This document shows positions 8,548-16,627 of a stretch of 40,152 nt of DNA, piece after piece. Position numbers and translations under genes: made by a program. Position 1 is the stretch's first letter. Each line of letters starts with the position of its first letter. The notes beneath the pieces were generated by a model, which was not told the origin of the DNA, made no database searches, and saw nothing but the letters and a program-made list of their open reading frames with translations. The DNA comes from DAOTYE01 sp034434915 (GTDB lineage Bacteria; Chloroflexota; Dehalococcoidia; Dehalococcoidales; RBG-16-60-22): assembly GCA_034434915.1 (NCBI GenBank), contig DAOTYE010000017.1, positions 1 to 40,152 on the forward strand, written 5' to 3'.

Positions 8548-8802
8548 ATGGTAGTCGCACCGCTGGTAAGAGCTAATTACATCGTCATTGATACGGAACG
8601 CTGTAAAGGTTGTGGACTTTGCATTCACACCTGCCCCAGGAACGTCATCGGTCTCGCCTCCCATATGAACCAAGCGGGCTATTTCCCGGCGGAAGTTATC
8701 CCGGAAAAAAGCCCTGAGTGCACCGGCTGTACCGCCTGCGCCATGATGTGCCCGGATGCCGCCATCTCTGTCTACCGCCGCGAAAAAGTCCTGAGCCACT
8801 AA
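8548..8802 (+). CDS. korD: 2-oxoacid:ferredoxin oxidoreductase, delta (2x[4Fe-4S]) subunit
   Basis: An 84-residue ferredoxin-type subunit with two complete [4Fe-4S] motifs, CKGCGLCIHTCP and CTGCTACAMMCP. I start it at the ATG at 8548, which has a GGGGGTG ribosome site, rather than at the in-frame GTG at 8539, which lies within that site. It is the first gene of a tight run delta-alpha-beta-gamma, the order common in KOR/VOR-type enzymes. The subunit would pass electrons from the ThDP centre in the beta subunit to external ferredoxin. Whether the complex uses 2-oxoglutarate, branched-chain or other 2-oxoacids cannot be told. Confidence 0.85.
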   Translation: MVVAPLVRANYIVIDTERCKGCGLCIHTCPRNVIGLASHMNQAGYFPAEVIPEKSPECTGCTACAMMCPDAAISVYRREKVLSH

Positions 8803-8837
8803 CTCCTCTTCTACCTCTTCCCTTCCTGGAGCAAATG

Positions 8838-9899
8838 ATGTCAAAAAAAGTCCTGATGACAGGCAATATCGCCATTGCAGAAGGCGCCATTTTAGCCGGC
8901 TGTCAGGCATATTTTGGCTACCCCATCACCCCCCAGAATGAAATCCTGGAGCATATGTCCCGGCGCATGCCGGAGCTGGGGCGCGTCTTCCTCCAGACAG
9001 AGAGCGAGGTGGCGGCAATCAACATGGTCTATGGCGCCGCCGCCGCAGGTTGCCGGGTGATGACCTCTACCTCCAGCCCCGGCTTCAGCTTACAGCAGGA
9101 GGGCATCTCATACATGGCTGGCGCGCAACTGCCTGCCGTTATTGTGAACGTGATGCGGGCCGGTCCCGGGCTGGGAAACATCGGCGGGGCGCAGGGCGAT
9201 TATTTCCAGGCGACCAAAGGGGGCGGCCACGGGGATTACCGCGTCATCAACCTCGCGCCAGCATCAGTGCAGGAGATGATGGACCTTACCATGCTCGCCT
9301 TTGACCTGGCGGATAAATACCGGAACCCGGTCATTGTCCTGGCTGACGGCTTCCTGGGTCAGGCGATGGAACCGCTGGAGATGCGGGAGGCGGTGAAAGA
9401 CCTGCCGGAAAAGCCCTGGGCAATCACCGGCGCCAGGGGCAGACCCAAGAACATCATCAACTCCTTTGAGATGGACCCCTATGATTTCCCGCCGCGGGTC
9501 ACCAGGCTCTTTGAGAAGTTTGAGAAAATGCGCCAGAATGAAGTCCGCTATGAGACTGCCAGCATGGATGATGCATCGGTGGTGATTGTCGCCTACGGCA
9601 GTTCCAGTCGCGCCGCACTGACAGCCATGAAGCAGGCGAGGCAGGAGGGAATAAGCGTGGGGCTTTTCCGACCTATCACCCTATTCCCTTTTCCCTACCA
9701 GCCCCTGGCAGACGCGACGAGAAAAGTAAAAGACATCATCGTTGCCGAGATGAGCTTCGGGCAACTGATTGAAGATGTCACGCTGGCGGTTGGGTCGGAT
9801 AAGAGAGTAGCGCTGGCGAACCAGTACGGCGGACTGCCGGTGACCTCAGAAATGATTTTGAACAAGGTCAGACAAATGTCAGCGGCGACGAGAAAGTAG
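8838..9899 (+). CDS. korA: 2-oxoacid:ferredoxin oxidoreductase, alpha subunit
   Basis: A 353-residue pyruvate-ferredoxin-oxidoreductase-type Pyr-domain protein. Key segments are GCQAYFGYPITPQNEILE at the N-terminus, TESEVAAINMVYGAAAAG, and STSSPGFSLQQEGISYMAG. Domain II follows from about residue 245 (VVIVAYGSSSRAA). There is no N-terminal gamma-domain fusion, consistent with the separate gamma gene at 10694. An upstream in-frame extension exists, but the ATG at 8838 is best placed behind GGAG (8828-8831). The gene ends one base before the beta-subunit start. It pairs with the beta subunit to form the active site. Confidence 0.88.
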   Translation: MSKKVLMTGNIAIAEGAILAGCQAYFGYPITPQNEILEHMSRRMPELGRVFLQTESEVAAINMVYGAAAAGCRVMTSTSSPGFSLQQEGISYMAGAQLPAVIVNVMRAGPGLGNIGGAQGDYFQATKGGGHGDYRVINLAPASVQEMMDLTMLAFDLADKYRNPVIVLADGFLGQAMEPLEMREAVKDLPEKPWAITGARGRPKNIINSFEMDPYDFPPRVTRLFEKFEKMRQNEVRYETASMDDASVVIVAYGSSSRAALTAMKQARQEGISVGLFRPITLFPFPYQPLADATRKVKDIIVAEMSFGQLIEDVTLAVGSDKRVALANQYGGLPVTSEMILNKVRQMSAATRK

Positions 9900-9900
9900 C

Positions 9901-10701
9901 ATGGAGACGCACGAGATTTCAGAATTTGATAGGGTGCTTTATGAGAAGCCTGAGTCCCTGGAGGACTACCCGCTCCACATGTGCCCGGGGTGCGGGCATG
10001 GCATCGTTTTCAGGCTCATTGCCGAGGTCGTTGACGAGTTGGAACTTAAAGAGCGAGCGGTCTGCGTTGCCTCCATCGGCTGTTCGGTTACCTCATATTA
10101 CTATTTTGCCTTTGACGGTCTGGAGTCAGCGCACGGTCGCGCCCCCGCCGTGGCAACGGCAATCAAGCGCTGTAGACCCCACCTCATTCCCTTCACTTAC
10201 CAGGGCGATGGCGATTTAGCCGCCATCGGCACGGCGGAGATTGTACATGCCTGCGCGCGAGGGGAAAACATCACCACCTTCTTCGTAAACAATGCCATTT
10301 ACGGCATGACCGGCGGACAGATGGCACCCACCACCCTTGCCGGCATGAAGTCAACTTCAACGGTGAAGGGACGTGATACTGTTCTTGCCGGGCATCCCAT
10401 CCGCGTTTGCGAGATGCTCTCCACTCTGGACGGACCGGCATATATCGCCCGCGTTTCCATCCACAACCCCGCCGCCGTGCGCCGGGCAAAGCAGGCAATC
10501 AAGCTGGCGTTTCAGACACAGCTTGCCGGGCTGGGCATGTCTCTCGTGGAAATCCTGTCTCCCTGCCCGGTGAACTGGCGGCTGGAGCCGGTTGATGCTA
10601 TGAAATGGCTCGCCGACCGTATGATTGCGCACTATCCCCTGGGCGAGTTCAAAATCTCGGAAGCGGTGTCCGCCCTCAAAAAGGAGAGCACCCATGCATG
10701 A
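9901..10701 (+). CDS. korB: 2-oxoacid:ferredoxin oxidoreductase, beta (ThDP) subunit
   Basis: A 266-residue ThDP-binding subunit. It shows the cluster/ThDP segment MCPGCGHGI, the invariant IGCS, and the ThDP-Mg motif GDGDLAAIG followed by NNAIYGMTGGQMAPTT. The alpha stop is at 9897-9899 and this ATG begins at 9901, indicating translational coupling. The end overlaps the gamma gene by 8 nt. It carries out oxidative decarboxylation of a 2-oxoacid to acyl-CoA, giving reduced ferredoxin. Confidence 0.88.
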   Translation: METHEISEFDRVLYEKPESLEDYPLHMCPGCGHGIVFRLIAEVVDELELKERAVCVASIGCSVTSYYYFAFDGLESAHGRAPAVATAIKRCRPHLIPFTYQGDGDLAAIGTAEIVHACARGENITTFFVNNAIYGMTGGQMAPTTLAGMKSTSTVKGRDTVLAGHPIRVCEMLSTLDGPAYIARVSIHNPAAVRRAKQAIKLAFQTQLAGLGMSLVEILSPCPVNWRLEPVDAMKWLADRMIAHYPLGEFKISEAVSALKKESTHA

Positions 10702-11230
10702 AGAGATTGCCATAGGCGGTGCCGGGGGACAGGGGGTGCTCTTCATTGGCAGGCTGCTCGCTGAGGCAGGTATGCGTGAAGGGCATGAGGTGCTGTGGCT
10801 ACCGTGGTACGGCGCGGCAAAGCGCGGCGGCACCGTCTGGTGCAATGTCACCATCTCAGATGAAAAAATCGGCGAAATGTTCGTCAACAGACCGTCCGCC
10901 GCAATTGCCATGAACTCGGCGGCACTGGCAAAACTATCCACAATGATGAAATCCGGAAGCATCCTGGTGGTCAACCGGTCGCTGGCTAAAGAACAGGCAA
11001 CGCGGGAGGATATTCAGACAATATACGTGCCGGCGAGCGAAATTGCCATTGAGCTGGGAGATGAATCAGTGGGCAATCTGGTCGCCCTCGGTGCGCTCAT
11101 CGCCAGCCGCCCCATGGTGAGCATCAGTAGCATTGCCGCAGTCATGGATACTCTCCTGCCCAAAAACCAGAAGCTGGAAATGAACAAAAAAGCCCTGAAC
11201 CGGGGCTACGCCCATCTCAGCCGGGTCTGA
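10694..11230 (+). CDS. korC: 2-oxoacid:ferredoxin oxidoreductase, gamma subunit
   Basis: A 178-residue protein of the KOR/POR gamma family, with the opening IAIGGAGGQGVLFIGRLLAEAG and the following segment WLPWYGAAKRGGTVWC, both diagnostic. The ATG at 10694 follows AAGGAGAGCACCC, a strong ribosome site, and overlaps the beta gene's stop by 8 nt. In the family this subunit contributes to CoA binding. It completes a four-subunit enzyme. A 7-bp inverted repeat (11222-11244) overlaps the stop codon. Confidence 0.88.
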   Translation: MHEEIAIGGAGGQGVLFIGRLLAEAGMREGHEVLWLPWYGAAKRGGTVWCNVTISDEKIGEMFVNRPSAAIAMNSAALAKLSTMMKSGSILVVNRSLAKEQATREDIQTIYVPASEIAIELGDESVGNLVALGALIASRPMVSISSIAAVMDTLLPKNQKLEMNKKALNRGYAHLSRV

Positions 11231-11244
11231 ATTGGATAGACCCG
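11222..11244. terminator. hairpin between convergent genes (possible terminator)
   Basis: CGGGTCT (11222-11228) and AGACCCG (11238-11244) are perfect 7-nt arms around a 9-nt loop, between convergent genes. No U-tract follows, so intrinsic termination is unproven. Confidence 0.35.
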
Positions 11245-11247
11245 CGG

Positions 11248-11460
11248 CTACATTCTCGTGATTTCAATCGCTTTCATGGGGCAAGCCCGCACGCAATCGC
11301 CACAGCCACGGCATACTGAAGGGTCCGGCATAGGGATTTCACCGGGGGACTCCTGCCGGAGCAGTTTATGCGGGCACGCGAGCGCCGCCATGCAGATGCT
11401 GTTTTCGCATTTCTCAGGTCGGCACTTGGTATAGTTTACCAGGGCTTTTTTAGCTGGCAT
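11248..11460 (-). CDS. small ferredoxin-like protein, 70 aa
   Basis: One complete C-terminal [4Fe-4S] motif is CRGCGDCVRACP; an N-terminal cysteine group (KCRPEKCENSIC, then ACP) could hold a second cluster with irregular spacing. The arrangement recalls the N-terminal Fe-S domain of ABCE1/RLI proteins but stands alone here. Start: ATG at 11460 with AGGA at spacing 5. It lies 18 nt downstream of the DUF362 gene and is presumably co-transcribed with it. Likely an electron carrier or partner of the DUF362 protein; the function is unknown. Confidence 0.75.
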   Translation of the reverse strand: MPAKKALVNYTKCRPEKCENSICMAALACPHKLLRQESPGEIPMPDPSVCRGCGDCVRACPMKAIEITRM

Positions 11461-11478
11461 AAGATTCCTGCCGACAAT

Positions 11479-12651
11479 CTACTTCTCTGGACCGCTCACG
11501 CTGGCGATGGCGTCGGCGATGTCCACATTGTTCGGACAACAGCCTTTGACATAGACGCCATAATCTCTAAAGGGCGCAGTGCACACGCCCACAAGAAGCG
11601 TCTTTTTATTGCCGGCGGGCTTGGTATCTATTTGCCCGGCAATGACGCGCAAGTCTTGCAACAGGTGCATTTTCCCTTCTGCATTCAGGTCGCGCACGAC
11701 GCTGAGCACACCATTTCTACAGCCGGTGCATGCCTTCTCGTTGAAAATTAGCTCAAATCCTTCCGGGAACGGCACGCTCTCGGAGACCGCTTCACACCCC
11801 AGCTTGAACCTGCGCCTGACACTGGCAATAGGCACGCCCACCACATCAATCAAATCAGGTTCCATGACCCCCAGCCCCATCTCCACAGCAAATTTGGTGG
11901 TCTCCACTTCTTCCGGTTTCATGCCCATCACCATGCTGGTGATGCTGTCAACTGCCACCGGGTCCTTCCCGGCAATAATGAGTCCCATCCCCACAGGAAT
12001 ACCATAGACCGGTCCCAGTCCTTCCTGCCCCACCAAGCCATCAACAACGGTGAAGGTCGGCTTGACCACCGTGCATAAATCGGCGACGGCTTGAAATACG
12101 CCGTAGGTAGTATGAAATTTCTTTTTCCAGGCATCAGTGAGCAAGCCCTTCATATTTTTTAAGGAGAGCGTCGCCAGGCACTGGTCATGCGTCTTCATTA
12201 CGGGGACACTGATGATTGCCTGCGCCTTCATTACCATCTCCGGAAGAAGCACTTCAGTCAGCACCCTGCCCTGCGGCACCGGGACGGTTACCATCTTGCT
12301 CGTCTTGGCATCTATGACCTCATAACCCTCTCCCCTGAGTTTATCGTACGCGCACACCCTGAAAGTCTTTTCCGTGTCCACGCCAATGCAGGAAGACTCC
12401 ATGATGACCGGCTTGCCGCCGAGTTCTTTCACCATGCGGGCAACCGCTCGGCAGACGCGGTAGTCAGTGGTGGCGCCGGTCTTGGCTGGCACCGCCGCGA
12501 CCAGATTTGGTTTGATGATGACCGTACCGCCGGGAGAAACAATATCGTTAATGCCGCCGGCGAGAGCAACAGCTTTCCTGACCACGCTCTCTATTTCCCG
12601 GGCATCTGGATTCTTTTTTCCTTTGACGATAGCAACCTTCGGCTTCGGCAT
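11479..12651 (-). CDS. DUF362 domain-containing protein
   Basis: A 390-residue DUF362 protein (KPNLVAAVPAKTGATTD near the N-terminus, then VPVMKTHDQC and LSLKNMKGLL, then VVDGLVGQEGLGP). Cysteines near the C-terminus (ACTGC about residue 315 and KGCCPNN about 370) may bind a cluster. The ATG at 12651 has AAGGAG at spacing 6, whereas the in-frame ATG 27 nt upstream has no ribosome site, so the shorter start is used. DUF362 proteins often accompany ferredoxins, as here, but no activity is established for this subgroup. Confidence 0.78.
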   Translation of the reverse strand: MPKPKVAIVKGKKNPDAREIESVVRKAVALAGGINDIVSPGGTVIIKPNLVAAVPAKTGATTDYRVCRAVARMVKELGGKPVIMESSCIGVDTEKTFRVCAYDKLRGEGYEVIDAKTSKMVTVPVPQGRVLTEVLLPEMVMKAQAIISVPVMKTHDQCLATLSLKNMKGLLTDAWKKKFHTTYGVFQAVADLCTVVKPTFTVVDGLVGQEGLGPVYGIPVGMGLIIAGKDPVAVDSITSMVMGMKPEEVETTKFAVEMGLGVMEPDLIDVVGVPIASVRRRFKLGCEAVSESVPFPEGFELIFNEKACTGCRNGVLSVVRDLNAEGKMHLLQDLRVIAGQIDTKPAGNKKTLLVGVCTAPFRDYGVYVKGCCPNNVDIADAIASVSGPEK

Positions 12652-12760
12652 ATGGCTCTCCTTGTATTGATTGCTCATATTTTGATTGTATTCTCTGGCG
12701 GTAGTGACGTCAAATCTTCATGAAGGTTCGTTCGGCTTTGGTTGGGTGCTGTAATTGCAA

Positions 12761-12838
12761 GTCCCAATGTAATCGGGACGTGGCAATCTCAGCGAACTCA
12801 TAAGATTGCTTCGTCGCTACGCTCATCGCAATGACAGA
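12761..12838. repeat. degenerate intergenic ATTGC-type repeat, copy 1
   Basis: The stretch contains GTCCC...GGGAC (12761-12779), CGTGGCAATCTC (12779-12790) and GATTGCTTCGTCGCTACG then ATCGCAATGACA. The 12-nt word CGTGGCAATCTC recurs as its reverse complement at 38609-38620, and the ATTGCGA...GCAATCT core recurs at 24588-24612. No coding potential is visible. Confidence 0.5.
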
Positions 12839-12869
12839 AAAGCCTTAATAGAAAAATTTCGCGGATGTC

Positions 12870-12898
12870 TTGACATTAGAACGAAAGTTCTTTATACT
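12870..12898 (+). promoter_or_regulatory. lexA promoter
   Basis: TTGACA at 12870-12875 and TATACT at 12893-12898, spacer exactly 17 nt. The spacer is almost filled by a LexA-box-like inverted repeat. Confidence 0.8.
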
Positions 12899-12915
12899 AT
12901 TAGTACGATAGTTCT
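12878..12915. promoter_or_regulatory. two tandem LexA-box-like operators
   Basis: AGAACGAAAGTTCT (12878-12891) is a perfect AGAAC-N4-GTTCT inverted repeat. AGTACGATAGTTCT (12902-12915) is a second copy with one mismatch. They are 24 nt apart centre to centre: one sits between -35 and -10, the other just after the -10. This resembles Gram-positive SOS boxes (GAAC-N4-GTTC) and predicts LexA autorepression. Confidence 0.75.
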
Positions 12916-12927
12916 AAGGAGCAAGCC

Positions 12928-13551
12928 ATGAGGAAGTCATACGACCGCACTGAGATTCTGGATTTTATCAGGAGATTTGTTGAGGAGAGGGGGCATGCGC
13001 CCACCATCGGGGAGATACAGAGAGCACTCGGCATCAGCTCAAAATCAGTGGTGGACCATCATCTCAGAGCATTAGAGCGGGAAGGACTTATCAGGCGGGA
13101 CGCCCAGGTGGCGCGGGGCATTGAAGTCGCCGGCATCGGCCGGCGGGCGCGGACGGTTCCCCTGCTGGGCACCATTGCCGCCGGAGCACCCATCCCCGTC
13201 CCCACTGAGGAGACCTGGCACAGCGTCCCGCTGGATACCATTGACGTTCCCATGGAACTGCTCCCGGCTCATGCCAGCGTTTTTGCCCTCAAAGTGAAGG
13301 GAACATCCATGATTGATGCCTTGATTGACGATGGGGACATTATCATCATGGAGGCGACTAACGCCGCCGACAATGGCGATATGGTCGCCGCCTGGCTCAG
13401 CGACCGCAATGAAGCCACGTTGAAAAGGTTCTACCGCGAGCCGGGACGCATCCGCCTCCAGCCAGCGAACCCGACCATGTCGCCAATCTATGCCGAGCCA
13501 GATGCAGTTGAAGTCCAGGGAAAAGTAGTGGCGGTGCTGAGGAAACTATAA
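12928..13551 (+). CDS. lexA: LexA SOS repressor
   Basis: A 207-residue LexA. An N-terminal winged-helix domain (residues 1-70) is followed by a self-cleavage region with the Ala-Gly scissile bond (A85-G86 in TIAAGAP). The Ser-Lys dyad is S127 (KGTSMID) and K166 (TLKRF). It represses DNA-damage genes until activated RecA triggers autocleavage. Start: ATG behind AAGGAG (12916-12921). Two operator-like repeats lie on its own promoter. recN follows 14 nt downstream, so recombination repair is under the same control. Confidence 0.95.
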   Translation: MRKSYDRTEILDFIRRFVEERGHAPTIGEIQRALGISSKSVVDHHLRALEREGLIRRDAQVARGIEVAGIGRRARTVPLLGTIAAGAPIPVPTEETWHSVPLDTIDVPMELLPAHASVFALKVKGTSMIDALIDDGDIIIMEATNAADNGDMVAAWLSDRNEATLKRFYREPGRIRLQPANPTMSPIYAEPDAVEVQGKVVAVLRKL

Positions 13552-13565
13552 AGGAGGAGACAGCC

Positions 13566-15341
13566 ATGCTTATTGAGCTGAGCATCAGAAACCTCGCCAC
13601 CATTGAAAACGCCAGAGTCCAGTTCGGCAAGGGATTGACCATGCTGAGCGGGGATGAGGGCGCAGGAAAGTCCCTCCTCGTTGATGCGCTGTGCCTGCTC
13701 ACCGGCGGCAGAGCCTCCACCAATTTAATCCGCAACGGTACATCGTCAGCCTTTATTGAAGGGGTTTTCAGCGTTGACCCAGGTGACAGGTGTCTGACAT
13801 CAGTCCTGAATGAAGCGGGTATAGAAATTGAACCTGACGGCACCCTCATCCTGACGCGGGAAGTGCAGGAGCAGGGCAAGGGCATTGCCAGGGTCAACCG
13901 CCGCGCCGTGCCGGTATCGCTCCTGAGGCAGCTCGGTCAGTGTCTCATTGACATCCACAGCCAGATGGAGCATCTTTCACTGCTCAATGCACAATCGCAG
14001 ATGGACCTCCTTGACAGCTACGGCGGACTTCTGGACCTGCGCCGGGAGGTGTCAGCCAAAATAGACCATCTCCGAGACAAAACACAGGAGCTGAAGACCA
14101 TCGCGGAGAACTTTTCCCAGCAACAGTGCGAGCTTCTGGAATACCAGGTGGCGGAGATTGACAGCGCCGCCATTCGCATCGGAGAAGATGAAGCGCTTCA
14201 GCAAGAGTGGCAGGTACTCCAGCGGGTGCAGGAACTGAAAGAAGCCTGCTACGTGGCTTACAGCACCCTTTATGGTGACGACCAATCTGCATCAAGTTTA
14301 GTCCGGCAGGCGATGAAAGCACTGCACAGCGCTGTCTCCATTGACGCCAGCCTGCGCCCATACTATGAAGCACTTGAGTCTGCGGCAATTCAGCTTGAAG
14401 AAGCCGGAGGCAACCTCAGCGGCTATATGGAGTCAGTGCAAGACCGCCCGGAGCGCCGTCACGAGGTGGAAAAACGCCTTGACCTGCTCTACCGCCTCAA
14501 GCAGAAATATGGTCCCACCCTGGAGAAGGTAATTCAGTTCGCCGATGACGCCAGAAAGAAGCTCCAGATGATACAGTCGCAAGAAGACATCAAACGCCAG
14601 GCGCAGAGCGATTACCAGAAGCTCCGCAGTGAAGCCGGCAAGCTGGCGGAGACTCTTTCCAAAGCGCGAGAAAGAACAGCCAGAAAGCTGGCGGAGCAGG
14701 TCAATGCTGAGCTTGCTGATTTGGGTCTGGCAGGAGCCCGGTTTGACATCAAAGTCACCCGTGAAGAGGCGCAGGACGGCATCCCGGCGTACCAGGGTGC
14801 TTATGCCTTCACCCAGCACGGGATTGACCGGGTGCAGTTCCTCGCCAGCACCAACCCCGGCGAGCCGCTGAAACCGCTGGTATTCATCGCTTCCGGTGGA
14901 GAGACCTGCCGCTTCATGCTTGCTCTCAAGAGCGCCCTGCGCCAGGCTGACCTCATCCCCACGCTCGTCTTTGACGAAATTGACGCCGGCATCGGCGGCA
15001 GGAATGCCAGCACCGTCGGCAAAAAGCTAACCCTCCTGGCGCAGAACCGGCAGGTTATCTGCATCACCCACCTGCCCCAGGTTGCCTGCTTCGGCAGTGA
15101 GCATTTCAAAGTGTCCAAAGATTTGTCATCTGGCCGTGCGGTTACCATCATTGAGCATCTTGCGGGCAGTCACCGCGTGCGGGAGCTTGCCGCCATGCTG
15201 GGGAACACCAACGACCGCATGCTTGAGAGCGCCGAGGAACTGCTGAAATGCGCCAGCGGCGATGGGAGAAGAAAAGCCCCGCCTGGGACAGGCAAAAAGA
15301 AAACGTGTTCAAGGAAAAAGGAGACAGCAGTCGTCGGCTGA
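13566..15341 (+). CDS. recN: DNA repair protein RecN
   Basis: A 591-residue SMC-like ATPase, typical RecN length. Walker A is GDEGAGKS (the usual Thr replaced by Glu), the central region (about 150-360) is predicted coiled coil, the ABC signature region is ASGGETCRFMLALK, and Walker B is LVFDEIDAGIGG. RecN acts in double-strand break repair. The ATG follows AAAGGAGGAGACAGCC. It lies 14 nt after lexA in an SOS operon, consistent with recN being a classical SOS gene. Confidence 0.93.
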   Translation: MLIELSIRNLATIENARVQFGKGLTMLSGDEGAGKSLLVDALCLLTGGRASTNLIRNGTSSAFIEGVFSVDPGDRCLTSVLNEAGIEIEPDGTLILTREVQEQGKGIARVNRRAVPVSLLRQLGQCLIDIHSQMEHLSLLNAQSQMDLLDSYGGLLDLRREVSAKIDHLRDKTQELKTIAENFSQQQCELLEYQVAEIDSAAIRIGEDEALQQEWQVLQRVQELKEACYVAYSTLYGDDQSASSLVRQAMKALHSAVSIDASLRPYYEALESAAIQLEEAGGNLSGYMESVQDRPERRHEVEKRLDLLYRLKQKYGPTLEKVIQFADDARKKLQMIQSQEDIKRQAQSDYQKLRSEAGKLAETLSKARERTARKLAEQVNAELADLGLAGARFDIKVTREEAQDGIPAYQGAYAFTQHGIDRVQFLASTNPGEPLKPLVFIASGGETCRFMLALKSALRQADLIPTLVFDEIDAGIGGRNASTVGKKLTLLAQNRQVICITHLPQVACFGSEHFKVSKDLSSGRAVTIIEHLAGSHRVRELAAMLGNTNDRMLESAEELLKCASGDGRRKAPPGTGKKKTCSRKKETAVVG

Positions 15342-15406
15342 GAATGATTTCAAAAATCCCCCTAGCTCCCCTTTTTAAGGAGGGCAATTGCCGTTTCTCC
15401 GCTCAT

Positions 15407-15435
15407 TTGCACTGTCTTTAAGACTGGTGTATACT
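15407..15435 (+). promoter_or_regulatory. promoter of the cobalamin salvage operon
   Basis: TTGCAC at 15407-15412 and TATACT at 15430-15435, spacer 17 nt. It would start RNA near 15442, just before the riboswitch. Confidence 0.6.
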
Positions 15436-15457
15436 GATTTCCAAAAGAAATAAGGAA

Positions 15458-15612
15458 CAAGGGGTGCCCGAGCGCGAGCCCGGGCTTAAATGGACAGCAA
15501 GTCAGTGAAAAGCTGACGCGGCCCCGCCACTGTAATTGATGGGCAGACCGTCATAAGCCAGGACGCCAGCCCCGCGTATCCTGCTGCACTCCGCGGGGAG
15601 GGAGTAGGTATT
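15458..15612 (+). ncRNA. cobalamin (B12) riboswitch
   Basis: The conserved core is visible: GTGAAAAGCTGACGCGGCCC then GCCACTGTAA (to about 15535), and the B12 box AAGCCAGGACGCCAGCC at 15555-15571. A GC-rich pairing (CCCCGCG with CGCGGGG) closes the 3' side at about 15570-15600. It sits between a promoter and a btuF-led salvage operon, the normal context. Boundaries are approximate. Confidence 0.92.
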
Positions 15613-15624
15613 TTTATTGCAGAG

Positions 15625-15660
15625 AATCCCCCCAGCGCTGGCGGCGAGGGGGTTTTTATT
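15625..15660 (+). terminator. intrinsic terminator, expression platform of the B12 riboswitch
   Basis: CCCCCC (from about 15628) can pair with GAGGGGG (to about 15652), with an AGCGCTGGC segment inside, followed directly by TTTTTATTT. It lies between the riboswitch and btuF. The G-rich 3' flank of the aptamer (GCGGGGAGGGAG) could pair with the C-tract as an antiterminator, so a transcriptional OFF switch on B12 binding is predicted. Confidence 0.75.
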
Positions 15661-15684
15661 TGCCCCCTCATGGTGGAGGAAAAA

Positions 15685-16620
15685 ATGAAACACAGGTTGT
15701 CTTTTGTGCTGGCCCTCTCTCTGGTTTCAACTCTCATGCTCAGTTTGCTTGCCGGGTGCGCACCGTCTCCTCAGGGGTCCTCTTCACCACAACTGACCAT
15801 CACCGACCAGTTGGGCAGAACCGTCAAACTGGACAAAATACCGCAGAGAATCGTCTCCCTGGCGCCCAGCAATACGGAAATCCTCTTTGCCATAGGTCTT
15901 GTCGACCGGATAGTAGGCGTCACAGATTATTGCGATTACCCGCCTGAAGCCAAACAGAAGCCGAAAATCGGTGGCTTCAGCACCCCCAATATTGAATCGG
16001 TCATTGCCGCCTCACCGGACCTCATTCTGGCAACTTCCATCCATGAAAAGACCGCCATCCCCCAGCTTGAAGAGCGCGGACTGACGGTGGTGGCGCTGGC
16101 GCCCAAGACATTTGACGAAGTCATGGCGGCTATTATGCTGGTAGGCAATATCACCGGGAAAGAAAAAGAAGCAACCGCACTACTCAGCGATATGAAGCAA
16201 AGAATAAAAGCGGTAACGGACAAAACCAGCGGGCTTTCCGAACAGCAAAAGCTGAGGACGCTTTACCTCGTCTGGCACGACCCGCCCATGGTGGCCGCCG
16301 GCAAGACGCTTCAGGATGAAGTGATTGCCAAAGCCGGTGGCAAAAACATCGCCTATGAGCTCAGTGATTACGCCAAAATCAGCCTGGAGGCAATCATTCA
16401 GGCAGACCCGGAGGTGATGATTGCCGGCGTAGGCCACGGCAGTGGGACAAGCCAAACACTTGAGTTCCTGAAGAATGAAGACAGGTTAAAAGCTGTTTCC
16501 GCCCGCAGGAACGGCCGTATCTACGGCGTGGACGGCAACATAGTGAGCCGCCCCGGACCGCGGATTATTGATGGGCTTGAGGAGTTTGCCAGATTCATCC
16601 ATCCTGAGCTATTCAAGTAG
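15685..16620 (+). CDS. btuF: cobalamin ABC transporter substrate-binding lipoprotein
   Basis: A 311-residue periplasmic-binding protein of the BtuF/FhuD-type class. A signal peptide ends in the lipobox LLAGC, so the mature protein is predicted to be lipid-anchored outside the membrane. The core begins with VSLAPSNTEILFAIG and GVTDYCDYP, both typical of BtuF. I start at the ATG at 15685, which has GGAGG at good spacing; an in-frame ATG at 15670 is part of that region. Its position behind a cobalamin riboswitch and in front of btuCD makes corrinoid the likely ligand. Confidence 0.9.
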   Translation: MKHRLSFVLALSLVSTLMLSLLAGCAPSPQGSSSPQLTITDQLGRTVKLDKIPQRIVSLAPSNTEILFAIGLVDRIVGVTDYCDYPPEAKQKPKIGGFSTPNIESVIAASPDLILATSIHEKTAIPQLEERGLTVVALAPKTFDEVMAAIMLVGNITGKEKEATALLSDMKQRIKAVTDKTSGLSEQQKLRTLYLVWHDPPMVAAGKTLQDEVIAKAGGKNIAYELSDYAKISLEAIIQADPEVMIAGVGHGSGTSQTLEFLKNEDRLKAVSARRNGRIYGVDGNIVSRPGPRIIDGLEEFARFIHPELFK

Positions 16621-16627
16621 GCAAACC

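Noticed and set aside
8364..8576. 70-codon frame in the gap before korD
   Set aside because: No ribosome site, unlikely composition, and it overlaps the korD start; treated as non-coding. The 229-nt gap shows only a weak promoter-like TTGACT and an inverted repeat.
10357..10974. 205-codon open frame opposite korB/korC
   Set aside because: An antisense shadow; both plus-strand genes are clearly conserved.
12187..12723. 178-codon open frame opposite the DUF362 gene
   Set aside because: An antisense shadow with no recognisable domain.
15352..15390. C-rich/T-rich stretch after recN resembling a terminator
   Set aside because: CTCCCC and AAGGAGG can pair, but the T-run is in the loop, not after the stem; it may be another dispersed repeat, so it was not listed as a terminator.
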